Positions 1 through 7,338 of a stretch of DNA of 18,468 bases are shown one piece after another. Source of the DNA: Strigomonas culicis (taxonomy: Eukaryota; Euglenozoa; Kinetoplastea; Trypanosomatida; Trypanosomatidae). The notes under the pieces are model-generated. The model had not been told where the DNA came from. It made no database searches and was given only the letters and a program-made list of their open reading frames with translations. Made by a program: the position numbers and the translations under genes. The stretch's first letter is position 1; every line of letters starts with the position of its first letter. The stretch is from positions 1 through 18,468 of the forward strand of contig AUXH01000396.1 in the NCBI GenBank assembly GCA_000482145.1, given 5' to 3'.

Positions 1-648
1 ACGAAGGAAGAGATCGACAGCGGCATCCAGGTGGCGACGGTCGACAGCTTCCAGGGACGCGAACGTGACATCATTCTCGTCAGCTGCGTGCGCACGCTGG
101 ATGGCAAGCAGACCGCCCCCTCTCACACTCGCCGCGTGGTCACCGGTGACACACAAGGAGACAGCACCGGCGTCCCTGACGCGCAGCACGCCAATGCGCA
201 GCTGCACCTCGGCTTCATGAGTGACTGGCGCCGCACGAATGTAGCCCTCACGCGCGCGAGAGAGTTGTGCGTCGTGTATGCGAACGAGCCGCTGCTGCAG
301 AAAGTGCGGAGGGACTGCGACGCGTGTGGCATCTGCTCCCACGGCGGCCTGCTGACCGCGCCGACCACCCTCGACAGCACCAAGGAGGAGGTCCTTGCGG
401 AGCAGCGCCGCGTCGACAATGACCCGCTGCTGCCTTACGAGCTCATGCAGCACGCGAAGGAGCACACGTGCGGCTGCGCGCGCGACACGCCCCCTGCCTG
501 GCGGGACGCCGCGCGCCGCGCACGCACGGAGCACGCCAACGCGAAGCAGAGGCGCAGCCTCACTGAAAAGGAACGCAATGCGGACGTGCGCGCTGCCTAC
601 ATAACTTATAATCCATTCCAACCGATAATTGAAAGCCTAAATGAATAA
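1..648 (+). CDS. SF1 helicase of the Upf1/Sen1 type, C-terminal part (5' end outside window)
   Basis: The reading frame is open from the first base, so the gene starts upstream; no internal start is needed. Near the left edge the protein reads VATVDSFQGRERDIILVSCVR, which is helicase motif V and its flank, and about 50 residues later RRTNVALTRAR, which is motif VI with its arginine finger. These two motifs in this form are typical of the Upf1/Sen1/Nam7 branch of superfamily 1 ATP-dependent RNA/DNA helicases. About 40 residues rich in T, H and D separate the two motifs, more than in canonical Upf1. After motif VI comes a short strand (CVVYANEPLL) and then about 110 residues with several cysteines (CDACGIC, CGC) and a charged, helical-looking tail that I do not recognise. 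The last few codons before the TAA are much more AT-rich than the rest. Upf1, Sen1 or another family member cannot be separated without the N-terminal half. Confidence 0.86.
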   Translation, partial: TKEEIDSGIQVATVDSFQGRERDIILVSCVRTLDGKQTAPSHTRRVVTGDTQGDSTGVPDAQHANAQLHLGFMSDWRRTNVALTRARELCVVYANEPLLQKVRRDCDACGICSHGGLLTAPTTLDSTKEEVLAEQRRVDNDPLLPYELMQHAKEHTCGCARDTPPAWRDAARRARTEHANAKQRRSLTEKERNADVRAAYITYNPFQPIIESLNE

Positions 649-736
649 AAAGGGCTTGGTGGCCCATCCATTTAATCTCAGCATATCATATAGCTCGATT
701 CCGGGTATATTTTTATTTACGTTTTTTTTTCTTTTT

Positions 737-907
737 CACTCTCCCTCCCTCTCTCCCTCTCTTGGATAAAAAAAAGTGAAAATATTATATGAGTGACTTT
801 GCCACTCGTACTTTTTGTATTGCCTCTAGTGAAGCACTGGAAACTAAAAAACGGTAAAAGGAAAAAAAGAGGAAAATGTTTTCCTCAGTGTAACATGGAG
901 TTAGCCA
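737..907. repeat. Tandem direct repeat, copy 1
   Basis: This stretch, from a CACTCTCCCTC tract to GAGTTAGCCA, recurs 232-233 bp downstream with only scattered substitutions and about one single-base indel. The core GAGTGACTTTGCCACTCGTA through the AGGAAAA tract is almost identical. The flanking T-runs are also similar, so the true duplicated unit is probably about 232 bp, starting in the T-run near 725. Confidence 0.92.
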
Positions 908-968
908 CTCTTTTTTTATTATTATTATTGTTTCTTTTTTTTTTAATGCTAGTTTTCTTTTTCTTATT

Positions 969-1140
969 CACTCTCCCTCACTCTCTCCCTCTCTGGGATG
1001 AAAAATGTAAATAGTATTATATGAGTGACTTTGCCACTCGTACTTTTTGTATTGCCTCTAGTGAAGCACTGGAAACTAAAAAACGGTAAAAGGAAAAAAA
1101 GAGGAAAACGTTTTTCCTCAGTGTGACATAGAGTTAGCCA
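969..1140. repeat. Tandem direct repeat, copy 2
   Basis: Second copy of the repeat at 737-907, in the same orientation. Differences include GGATG for GGATA in the CT-rich leader, ACG for ATG after the GAGGAAA block, and GTGACATAG for GTAACATGG near the right end. Each copy carries its own CT-rich leader and ends in a T-rich run, so each could act as a pyrimidine tract for RNA processing; that role is inference. Confidence 0.92.
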
Positions 1141-1438
1141 TTGTTTTTCTTTTTTTTTCTTTTGCTTGTTAGTTTTTTTTTTTTCTTGAAGATGATTCAC
1201 AACAAATAGAATATTACATTGCGCACGGCATTGGCTTCTTCCTTCACCGCGTTACTTGACGTTAGAGTGTACGAGCGCAGGAGAAGAACTCTATTCACTA
1301 TAATGTTGACTCGCGTCTTTCTTGTTTACTAGCCTCCCCCTTTCCTTCTCGCACCTTCTCTAGCTATACTAGCACCTTGAACTTACAGTTATTTTACTAT
1401 CAAAAATACAATACTCTTCCTTCATTATTATCATTAAT

Positions 1439-1480
1439 TGTTTTTCTCATTTTTTTTTTGTATTCGCTATTTTGCAAAAG
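1439..1480 (+). promoter_or_regulatory. Probable polypyrimidine tract and trans-splice acceptor for the CCHC-knuckle gene
   Basis: A T-dominated tract with few interruptions ends in GCAAAAG; AG at 1479-1480 is the first AG after it. The ATG at 1494 follows 13 bases later with no intervening ATG. Acceptors at 1362-1363 or 1371-1372 would give a longer leader, also free of ATGs. Confidence 0.6.
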
Positions 1481-1493
1481 GAAAGTCTTAGGC

Positions 1494-2618
1494 ATGCCCC
1501 ACTCGCGCGCCACACTGGACACCGCCATGCCACTGACCGTGAAGGAGTACCTCGCGAAGCGGGCCGCTCTGCGAGAGGCGCAGCACCCCAACGGCGGCGA
1601 CGACCCGCTCGACCGTGAAAACAACCTCGTGCACTTACGCGCGATGCCGGCCGCCCTGTTCGCGGAGCGCGTCCGCCTCTCGATTCGCGGCAGGAAGTTT
1701 GAGATGGCGATGGACGTGGCGACGAGCTATTCGCTCAGTCTGCATTACTTCTTCTCGACCGTCCTGCGGGTGGCCGAGGAACCTGCCCCCACGAGCCCAC
1801 GCGCGCCGGCCGCGGCGGGCGGGGGGGCGGGGAAGGCGCTGGAGGGAGAGACCGTCTTCGACTTGGTGCGTCGCAGCATCTCCGCGGAGCAGACTCAAAA
1901 GTGGATCTGCGAGTGGGCCACCTCGTCCATCCTCTCGGACCACTACAAGTATGTCATGAACATGCTGGTCGAGGACGAGCTGGAGGCGATCGTGCGGGAG
2001 CCCGGGCGGCGCAAGGATGAGGAGGGCCTCTGGGATGACCTGCCCCAGTGCTTCCTGCCGGAGACCATCTCCTACGACCCCTCGGCGCGCGTGTGGCTGT
2101 TCCAGTTCAAGACGCGCATTGAGGCGGACAGCGACGGCGCGGGAGACATGGACCCGCAGGCCAACCCCTTCCAGCTCCTGCAGCCGGAGCACGTGGGGAT
2201 GCTCATCGTCTACCTACGCAAGTCGCACGAGCTGGCGCAGCGGCACGCGCGCACCAGCGGCGGTGACAGCACGGACGACAAGCACAAGCACCCCAGGTTC
2301 CCGCTCCGCTGGACGGAGCTGAGCTACGACCAGCAGCTGGGCATTGTGCAGTTTGTCCGCTCCCTCGGCATCGTGGCCCTTCTCTCCGCGCCGCACAGCC
2401 TGCACCTACCCAGCATGGAGCGCAGCACGTCCAGCTACGCGGACTACATGCAGCACGACAGTGACCAAGACACGTCGCCCGCGACCTATCAGTCCTGCTA
2501 CGAGTACGACGAGAATAGTGAGCGCGAGGAGCAGGAGGAACGCTCGAGGATCGAGGGATGCAAGTACTGCGGCATGGCGGGACACACATACAAGACCTGT
2601 CCATACGCCAACAAGTAA
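1494..2618 (+). CDS. Unknown protein with C-terminal CCHC zinc knuckle (374 aa)
   Basis: The open frame extends upstream through a T-rich tract, but that part encodes a hydrophobic low-complexity run and lies in the presumed splice region, so I start at ATG 1494 (MPHSRATLDT). ATG 1527 (MPLTVKEYLAK) is an alternative. Most of the protein looks helical and soluble, with an Ala/Gly/Pro linker around residues 95-117, and resembles nothing I can name. An acidic stretch (about residues 316-352, many D, E and S) leads into the last 20 residues, where C356, C359, H364 and C369 form a CX2CX4HX4C zinc knuckle only five residues before the stop. Such knuckles usually bind single-stranded RNA or DNA and in kinetoplastids occur in many RNA-processing and mRNA-regulatory proteins. 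A role in RNA binding is inference from the knuckle alone. Confidence 0.88.
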   Translation: MPHSRATLDTAMPLTVKEYLAKRAALREAQHPNGGDDPLDRENNLVHLRAMPAALFAERVRLSIRGRKFEMAMDVATSYSLSLHYFFSTVLRVAEEPAPTSPRAPAAAGGGAGKALEGETVFDLVRRSISAEQTQKWICEWATSSILSDHYKYVMNMLVEDELEAIVREPGRRKDEEGLWDDLPQCFLPETISYDPSARVWLFQFKTRIEADSDGAGDMDPQANPFQLLQPEHVGMLIVYLRKSHELAQRHARTSGGDSTDDKHKHPRFPLRWTELSYDQQLGIVQFVRSLGIVALLSAPHSLHLPSMERSTSSYADYMQHDSDQDTSPATYQSCYEYDENSEREEQEERSRIEGCKYCGMAGHTYKTCPYANK

Positions 2619-2653
2619 TCACGGATACCCGTGTACAAAAGGATGCGCCATTC

Positions 2654-2677
2654 ATCAAGGCGTTTAAACACCTTGAT
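2654..2677. repeat. Near-perfect 24 bp palindrome centred on GTTTAAAC
   Basis: The two 12-base arms are reverse complements except for one position, so the RNA could fold into a stem or the DNA could bind a dimeric factor. It lies 35 bases after the stop codon of the CCHC-knuckle gene, inside the expected 3' UTR. The central 8-mer GTTTAAAC occurs again at 2725-2732, without the flanking arms. Confidence 0.75.
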
Positions 2678-3218
2678 AGGCCGATCATTACCCGTGCATA
2701 TGCTTGCGGGAAGCTTCTCTCTTTGTTTAAACATTGCATGCTAGAGTAATAAGAAAAAAATCATTTTTTCTAGATACTTGTTCTTTCTGATGTCGTTCGC
2801 GCAACGTCTAATATATGCACTTATTTACCGTTCTTTGACATTTTTCTCTCTGGGATGGTTCGCTTGTTTGTTTATTTGTTGATGGACTCGGTTGATTTAT
2901 CGTATATGTTAACTCTTTTCTTCTTTTCGTTTGTTTCTTCCTACTTTAGGATTCATGGTTTTTTTTTTTGTTCTTACATATCTTTGTTTAGATTCTTTGA
3001 GGGTGTTCATTTTTTTTTTCTTTTGCTTTTTCTTAATTAATTAATATATCGTTGTCGGTGTGTTTCCTGTACTAACTAACAGTGGTAATAAAATTGTTGA
3101 GGGGGTGATTCTGTCTTTGTCTAGAGCCTGGAAGGAAGGAACTGATGTATGAGAAAAAATGACGGAACGCATAGTATCTCTACCTCTACCTATCTATCTA
3201 TCTACTCTGTTGACGCTC

Positions 3219-3289
3219 ATTTTTGGTTTTCACTTTGTTGTTTTTGTTGTCTCTGTCTGTATGTTGTGACATTCATTACAAAAACAAAG
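3219..3289 (+). promoter_or_regulatory. Probable polypyrimidine tract and trans-splice acceptor for the AAA+ gene
   Basis: A T/C-rich tract (TTTTGGTTTTCAC through GTCTCTGTCTGT) is followed by the first AG at 3288-3289. The resulting 5' UTR of about 121 bases contains no ATG before the start at 3411, which supports both the acceptor and the start. Confidence 0.55.
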
Positions 3290-3410
3290 TGGAAAGAAAA
3301 CTAGTATTAGCAAGTAACGCTGTTACGGCAAACGCGAAGAAAGGAGGGAGACAAGCGTATACGCAATCCTATCCCTAGCTGCGGGGAGGGAACCAGACCA
3401 TCGGAAACGG

Positions 3411-6400
3411 ATGCCGCCCAAGTCATCGTCCCAACGGGTGACGAAGCACCCTGTAGCGGCTCAAGCCGGGCCCGCCACGGGCGACACGGTAGCTCCTGCG
3501 CCTGCCTGCGCACTCACCACGGCGCATGGCGCTCCCTGGGAAGACACACAGGCCTACCATCTGCTGCACCATGGCACCTTCCGGACGCCGCCGCGCCATC
3601 TCCTGGACCTCTTCACGCCGCTCGCCGAGTACTACGCCCACAGGGGACGGACCGCCGAGCCCGCCGGCGCGGCCAACGCCCCGGCGCTCCAAGTGCAAGT
3701 CATTGCCTCACTTCTCGGGCCCAAGACCGTCGTGCAGTTCCGCGCGCGACAGGGGCTGCAGCCCGCCGCACCGGCGTCGGCGGGCGGCGGCGCCGCGCTG
3801 AAGCGGCCCCGCACGGAGGACGAGGCGTGGGAGCCGCTCGCCACGGCAGACGTGCGGCTCTGTGCGCTCTCCGCCGATGTGCGGCGCCTTGTGCTGCTGC
3901 TGGTGGACGAGAGTCGCTGCTACCTGCCGCCCTGCGCGACCGACGGCGAGTACCTCTCCACGAAGGAGCTCGACTATGTGCAGCAGCAGTGGCTGCTCTG
4001 CGCGAGCACCGGCGCGCTCGCGGTGCCGCAGATGGATTTGCTGAGGGGCGCCGGTGTCGATCACTATCTGCAGTTCATCCCATGCCTCGCCGCGGTGGTC
4101 GCGCTGCAGCTGCTGCTGACGGAGCGGCGGCTACGGGCGATGGCGGTGCGCCCACGCGTGCTGCGCGTGGTGGAGCGCCTCCATCTCTCGCCGCAGGAGG
4201 CAAACGCGTTTATTTACATTTTGTTGAATCATTGCGGCTTTCACATATGTACCAATATGGGTTCCGCGCCCGTTCTCTCCGTCATCGCGGCGCAGGCCCG
4301 GCTGAGCGCGTCCGACGTGTTCTCCTTCCTTAGCTCCAATCGCGTGCACATCAAGCAAGGGATTCTGTGTACGAGCGCCGACACGACCATGGAGGGAAAG
4401 GTGACGATGCCGGTGGAGGTGGTGACCGCCCTCAGCGGCGCGGCCCTGCCGCATGACCTGTTCCTGAAGCTGCAGGGCACGGTCGTGATGGAGGTGCTCG
4501 GCGAGGACGGCGTGACCGCGGTGGAACAGGCGGCGGGCGACGCGCCGCCGCGGTCGCCCGCCGCCGACGAGGAGGACGGCGACGACGGCGACGACGCAGA
4601 ACCGCTGGAGAGCAGCGCGGAGGGGTCGGTGGCCCGCCTCACCGACGCCGCGCGGTCGCCGCCCGCGGAGGACGGGGGGGAGGGGGGACCGCACTTCGGC
4701 ACCGCCGCGGTCGTGCCCGTGATGGAGCTGAAGGACATCTCGCCCTTCTTCGGCCGCTCCCGCCACGCGAGTGGGGAGGCGAAGGGCGCCGGGGACCAGA
4801 TCAACGAGGGCGCGCTCGTGAGCACGCTGGCCCACGTGCCGTACAAGAGCGAGGTGGAGTTCGTGGAGGACGCCTTCCAGATCATCGCGCTGCTCATCAA
4901 CATCCGCAACGCGGACGGGGTCATGAAGGACGAGGACGACGCGACGGCGACGGCCAAGCCCAAGATGGAGGCCTCGCTGCGCGGGATGCGGCGGAAGGTG
5001 CGTGTGTCGTCGGCCGTGCACCGCGCGCGGCTGGAGGCGACGCTCAAGGAGGGCCGCTTCGTCCCGCGCGTGGAGCAGCTGTCGCGCCGCCTCGGCCTCA
5101 CGGAGGTCGAGAAGCTCATCGTGCTGCTCATGGTCGGCACGATCGTGTCGCATGATGTGCTCGTCGCTATCAACGGGCGCTACGTCATGCGCGACGGCCA
5201 GCGCATCATGACCGTCGGCTACATCCTGTTCGTGCTCTGCGACGGGCTGATGGAGCGTGTCGTCGGCCGCAAGGCCTTCTACCGCTCGGCGCCGCTCATC
5301 GCCAACGGCATTGTGACCATCTTCGCGGACAACTCCCGCATGCTCAACACGGATCTGACCGAGTACTTCGTGGACATTGACCGTACGATCGTGGATTCGC
5401 TCATGGGGATGGACACGGAGACTTCCGAGATTGTGCCTGGCTCGCAGCTGTACATGCCCTCGGTGCCATTCGAGCACGTCGCGCTGCCGACCGCCACAAC
5501 CAACCTCGTTCTCAGCACGATTGAACACTACGGCCTCTTCGAGAAGTGCAAGAAGCAGTGCGGCTTTGCGGAAAAGATGGGGACGAGTAACACGGGGCTT
5601 GTGATTCTCTTCTACGGGCCCAGCGGCACCGGCAAGACGATGCTCGCCAACGCGGTGGCCCACAACATGAAGAAACGCATCCTCGTCGTCAACTTCTCGC
5701 AGTTCAAGAGCGACCTGACCGCCGCAGCGGTGATGCGCTTTCTCTTCCGCGAGGCCAAACTGAACGACGCGATCATTTTCTTCGACGAGTGCGAGACCCT
5801 CTTCGAGTCGCGCGACAACAACTCCATGTTGACCTCTGTCCTCACCGAGTTTGAGAAGTATGACGGCATCGTGCTCATGTCCACCAACCGCGCGCAGAAC
5901 ATGGATGATGCCATGAACCGTCGCATCTCCCTCATGATCGAGTTCAAGCTGCCGGACTGCCACCTGCGCAAGCGCATCTGGACGTCGCACGTGCCGGCGA
6001 CGCTGAAGCTCGCCGAGAACGTCTCGCTCGATACGCTCGCGAACAACTACGAGCTGTCCGGCGGGCTCATCCGCAACGCGGTGCTGGCCGCCATCCGCAC
6101 CGCCGTCGCACGCGAGAACACGGACACGCCGACTCTCACCGCCGAGGACTTCGACGCCGGCGCGCGGCAGCAGCTGCGCGGCTTCTTCCTCGCGGCGGAG
6201 CGGCAGAACCTCGTGTCCGGGCACGCCTACGTGACACCACGCCGCTCGCTCGCGCAGCTTGTGGTGGAGAGCGGCACGCGGCACCAGGTTGAGCTCATCG
6301 CGCACGCGGCCAAGAGCCGCACAGCCCTCTTCGCGCAGTGGGGCTTCAACGAGGAGGCGTGCCAGAGCCACGGCACCCTCTACGTCTTCCACGGGCCCAG

Positions 6401-7001
6401 CGGCACTGGCAAGTCGCTCGCGGTCGAGGGCATCGCCTACGAGTGCGGCGCCATTGTGCGGGTCTGCAACATCATGGAGCAGCTGCTGCTGCAGCAGAAC
6501 ACGATCCGCGCGGTCTTCGAGGAGGGCCGGCAGCTCGGCGCTGTCATTGCCTTCGACGAGGCGCAGCAGCTCTTCGACTACACAGACCGCAGCCAGCAGA
6601 TTGCGCAACTCATCTACTACTATGCGATGCAGTACCCACGGCCGGTCATCATCATTGCGACGACGACGACGTCCGGCGGCGGCCTGGACCTACCGGCGGT
6701 GCGCCTCAAGTTCACGCAAGTCATTGCCTTCCGAACGCCGAGCCGAGAGCTGCGCGAGGCGCTCTGGCGCAAGGCCTTCCCGCCACTCGTGCCGCTCGCG
6801 GACGACGTCGACTTTGCGGAGCTCGGCACGGCGGCGGTGTCCGCCAAGACGATCGACGCGGTCGTCTTCAGCGCGTGCGGCAGGGCGGTGGCGCAGTCTG
6901 AGTCCGGTCGTCAGGTGACGATGAAGCTATTGCGAGAAGAGCTTGAGCTTGCGATGGCGCGCGAGCGGACCCTAAATCCTTCGTCCAATATGTTCGCTTG
7001 A
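3411..7001 (+). CDS. Large protein with two C-terminal AAA+ ATPase modules (1196 aa)
   Basis: The first ATG after a clean leader starts this protein. Residues 1-130 are Pro/Ala-rich with an NLS-like LKRPR at about 129-133. Residues 150-370 and 480-700 look folded and mostly helical but are not recognised; they are separated by an acidic, Gly/Ser-rich linker (about 375-425, DEEDGDDGDD). Module 1 has Walker A GPSGTGKT at 736-743, Walker B IIFFDE with D792/E793, sensor-1 STN (N826), paired arginines R837/R838 in the arginine-finger position, and a sensor-2 GGLIRN (R888). Module 2 has Walker A GPSGTGKS at 995-1002 and Walker B VIAFDE (D1049/E1050), but TTTT (1084-1087) replaces the sensor-1 Asn, no paired arginines follow, and the sensor-2 position reads SAKTID. 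AAA+ proteins of this kind form rings that remodel or unfold protein complexes. Module 1 is probably the motor and module 2 a nucleotide-binding partner; the substrate is unknown. Confidence 0.95.
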   Translation: MPPKSSSQRVTKHPVAAQAGPATGDTVAPAPACALTTAHGAPWEDTQAYHLLHHGTFRTPPRHLLDLFTPLAEYYAHRGRTAEPAGAANAPALQVQVIASLLGPKTVVQFRARQGLQPAAPASAGGGAALKRPRTEDEAWEPLATADVRLCALSADVRRLVLLLVDESRCYLPPCATDGEYLSTKELDYVQQQWLLCASTGALAVPQMDLLRGAGVDHYLQFIPCLAAVVALQLLLTERRLRAMAVRPRVLRVVERLHLSPQEANAFIYILLNHCGFHICTNMGSAPVLSVIAAQARLSASDVFSFLSSNRVHIKQGILCTSADTTMEGKVTMPVEVVTALSGAALPHDLFLKLQGTVVMEVLGEDGVTAVEQAAGDAPPRSPAADEEDGDDGDDAEPLESSAEGSVARLTDAARSPPAEDGGEGGPHFGTAAVVPVMELKDISPFFGRSRHASGEAKGAGDQINEGALVSTLAHVPYKSEVEFVEDAFQIIALLINIRNADGVMKDEDDATATAKPKMEASLRGMRRKVRVSSAVHRARLEATLKEGRFVPRVEQLSRRLGLTEVEKLIVLLMVGTIVSHDVLVAINGRYVMRDGQRIMTVGYILFVLCDGLMERVVGRKAFYRSAPLIANGIVTIFADNSRMLNTDLTEYFVDIDRTIVDSLMGMDTETSEIVPGSQLYMPSVPFEHVALPTATTNLVLSTIEHYGLFEKCKKQCGFAEKMGTSNTGLVILFYGPSGTGKTMLANAVAHNMKKRILVVNFSQFKSDLTAAAVMRFLFREAKLNDAIIFFDECETLFESRDNNSMLTSVLTEFEKYDGIVLMSTNRAQNMDDAMNRRISLMIEFKLPDCHLRKRIWTSHVPATLKLAENVSLDTLANNYELSGGLIRNAVLAAIRTAVARENTDTPTLTAEDFDAGARQQLRGFFLAAERQNLVSGHAYVTPRRSLAQLVVESGTRHQVELIAHAAKSRTALFAQWGFNEEACQSHGTLYVFHGPSGTGKSLAVEGIAYECGAIVRVCNIMEQLLLQQNTIRAVFEEGRQLGAVIAFDEAQQLFDYTDRSQQIAQLIYYYAMQYPRPVIIIATTTTSGGGLDLPAVRLKFTQVIAFRTPSRELREALWRKAFPPLVPLADDVDFAELGTAAVSAKTIDAVVFSACGRAVAQSESGRQVTMKLLREELELAMARERTLNPSSNMFA

Positions 7002-7338
7002 GGAATAGCCATCCCCACGCTGCACAGCCTCCTCGTTCATATCACAGCAGACATCGTCGTAGCTGCCACCGGTGGCGTGTCTGCATCTACTTATTATTTC
7101 TTTTTTTTTTAGGTCGTTAATGGTATTATAATTGTTGTATTAATCACGTTCTATTCTTTTTGTTTGATCTTTTTTTTTTCTTGTATTCGTGCTGTTCATG
7201 CGTTTCTGCTTGTTCTATGTTTTGTGCTATTTTTACTGTAAGTATCACTTCTTTTGTACTGTAAACGTGTTTTCCTTTTTCCCTTTGCTTTTCTTTTTCT
7301 TCTGTATCTCCTTGTTTGCAACGATAACAGCAGAACAA
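7002..7338. other. Intergenic spacer, T-rich, with splice region
   Basis: No gene seen. An open frame running into the RING gene from 7189 is a T-rich tract read as Phe/Leu/Cys and is not taken as coding. The right third (7268-7318) is a very strong pyrimidine tract. Confidence 0.75.
7268..7330 (+). promoter_or_regulatory. Strong polypyrimidine tract and trans-splice acceptor for the RING gene
   Basis: About 50 nearly uninterrupted pyrimidines are followed by GCAACGATAACAG, with AG at 7329-7330 (a second AG at 7332-7333). The ATG at 7339 lies 8 bases beyond. This fixes the start at 7339 rather than further upstream in the same frame. Confidence 0.75.

Larger units (their letters stand above)
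649..1493. other. Intergenic spacer, AT-rich, with tandem duplication and pyrimidine tracts
   Basis: No convincing gene. The spacer holds T-tracts, CTCT-rich tracts and a two-copy direct repeat (described separately). Short open frames here are low-complexity and partly made by the repeat itself. It should contain the 3' UTR of the helicase mRNA and the trans-splice region of the next gene. A second pyrimidine-rich stretch with AG at 1362-1363 or 1371-1372 is an alternative acceptor. Confidence 0.7.
2619..3410. other. Intergenic spacer with palindrome, T-rich tracts and CTAT repeats
   Basis: No supportable gene. The left part, just after the stop codon, has a near-perfect 24 bp palindrome (separate entry) and a small A-run/T-run inverted repeat around 2752-2771. 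The middle (2830-3040) is T-rich and encodes only low-complexity Phe-rich frames. TTAATTAATTAATAT lies near 3034, and a CTAT-type tetranucleotide run at about 3188-3205. The right end carries the splice region and 5' UTR of the AAA+ gene. I see no tRNA-like A/B boxes. Confidence 0.7.

Noticed and set aside
793..1014. Small open frames within the tandem repeat
   Set aside because: Low-complexity Phe/Leu/Lys products made from T- and A-runs; the frame is not preserved between the two repeat copies.
1377..1493. Upstream hydrophobic extension of the CCHC-knuckle protein
   Set aside because: It begins at a TTG, is a T-rich tract read as Phe/Leu/Ile, and coincides with the presumed splice region.
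2830..2860. GGTTCG word considered as a tRNA B box
   Set aside because: No A box at the right distance, no acceptor-stem pairing and no CC at the end of the box.
4131..6608. Minus-strand open frame of 825 codons inside the AAA+ gene
   Set aside because: The + strand carries unmistakable AAA+ motifs over the same bases; the antisense product is His/Glu/Arg-rich without any domain.
7189..7338. Upstream Phe/Cys-rich extension of the RING protein
   Set aside because: It is the polypyrimidine tract; the ATG at 7339 follows the acceptor and starts a proper signal peptide.
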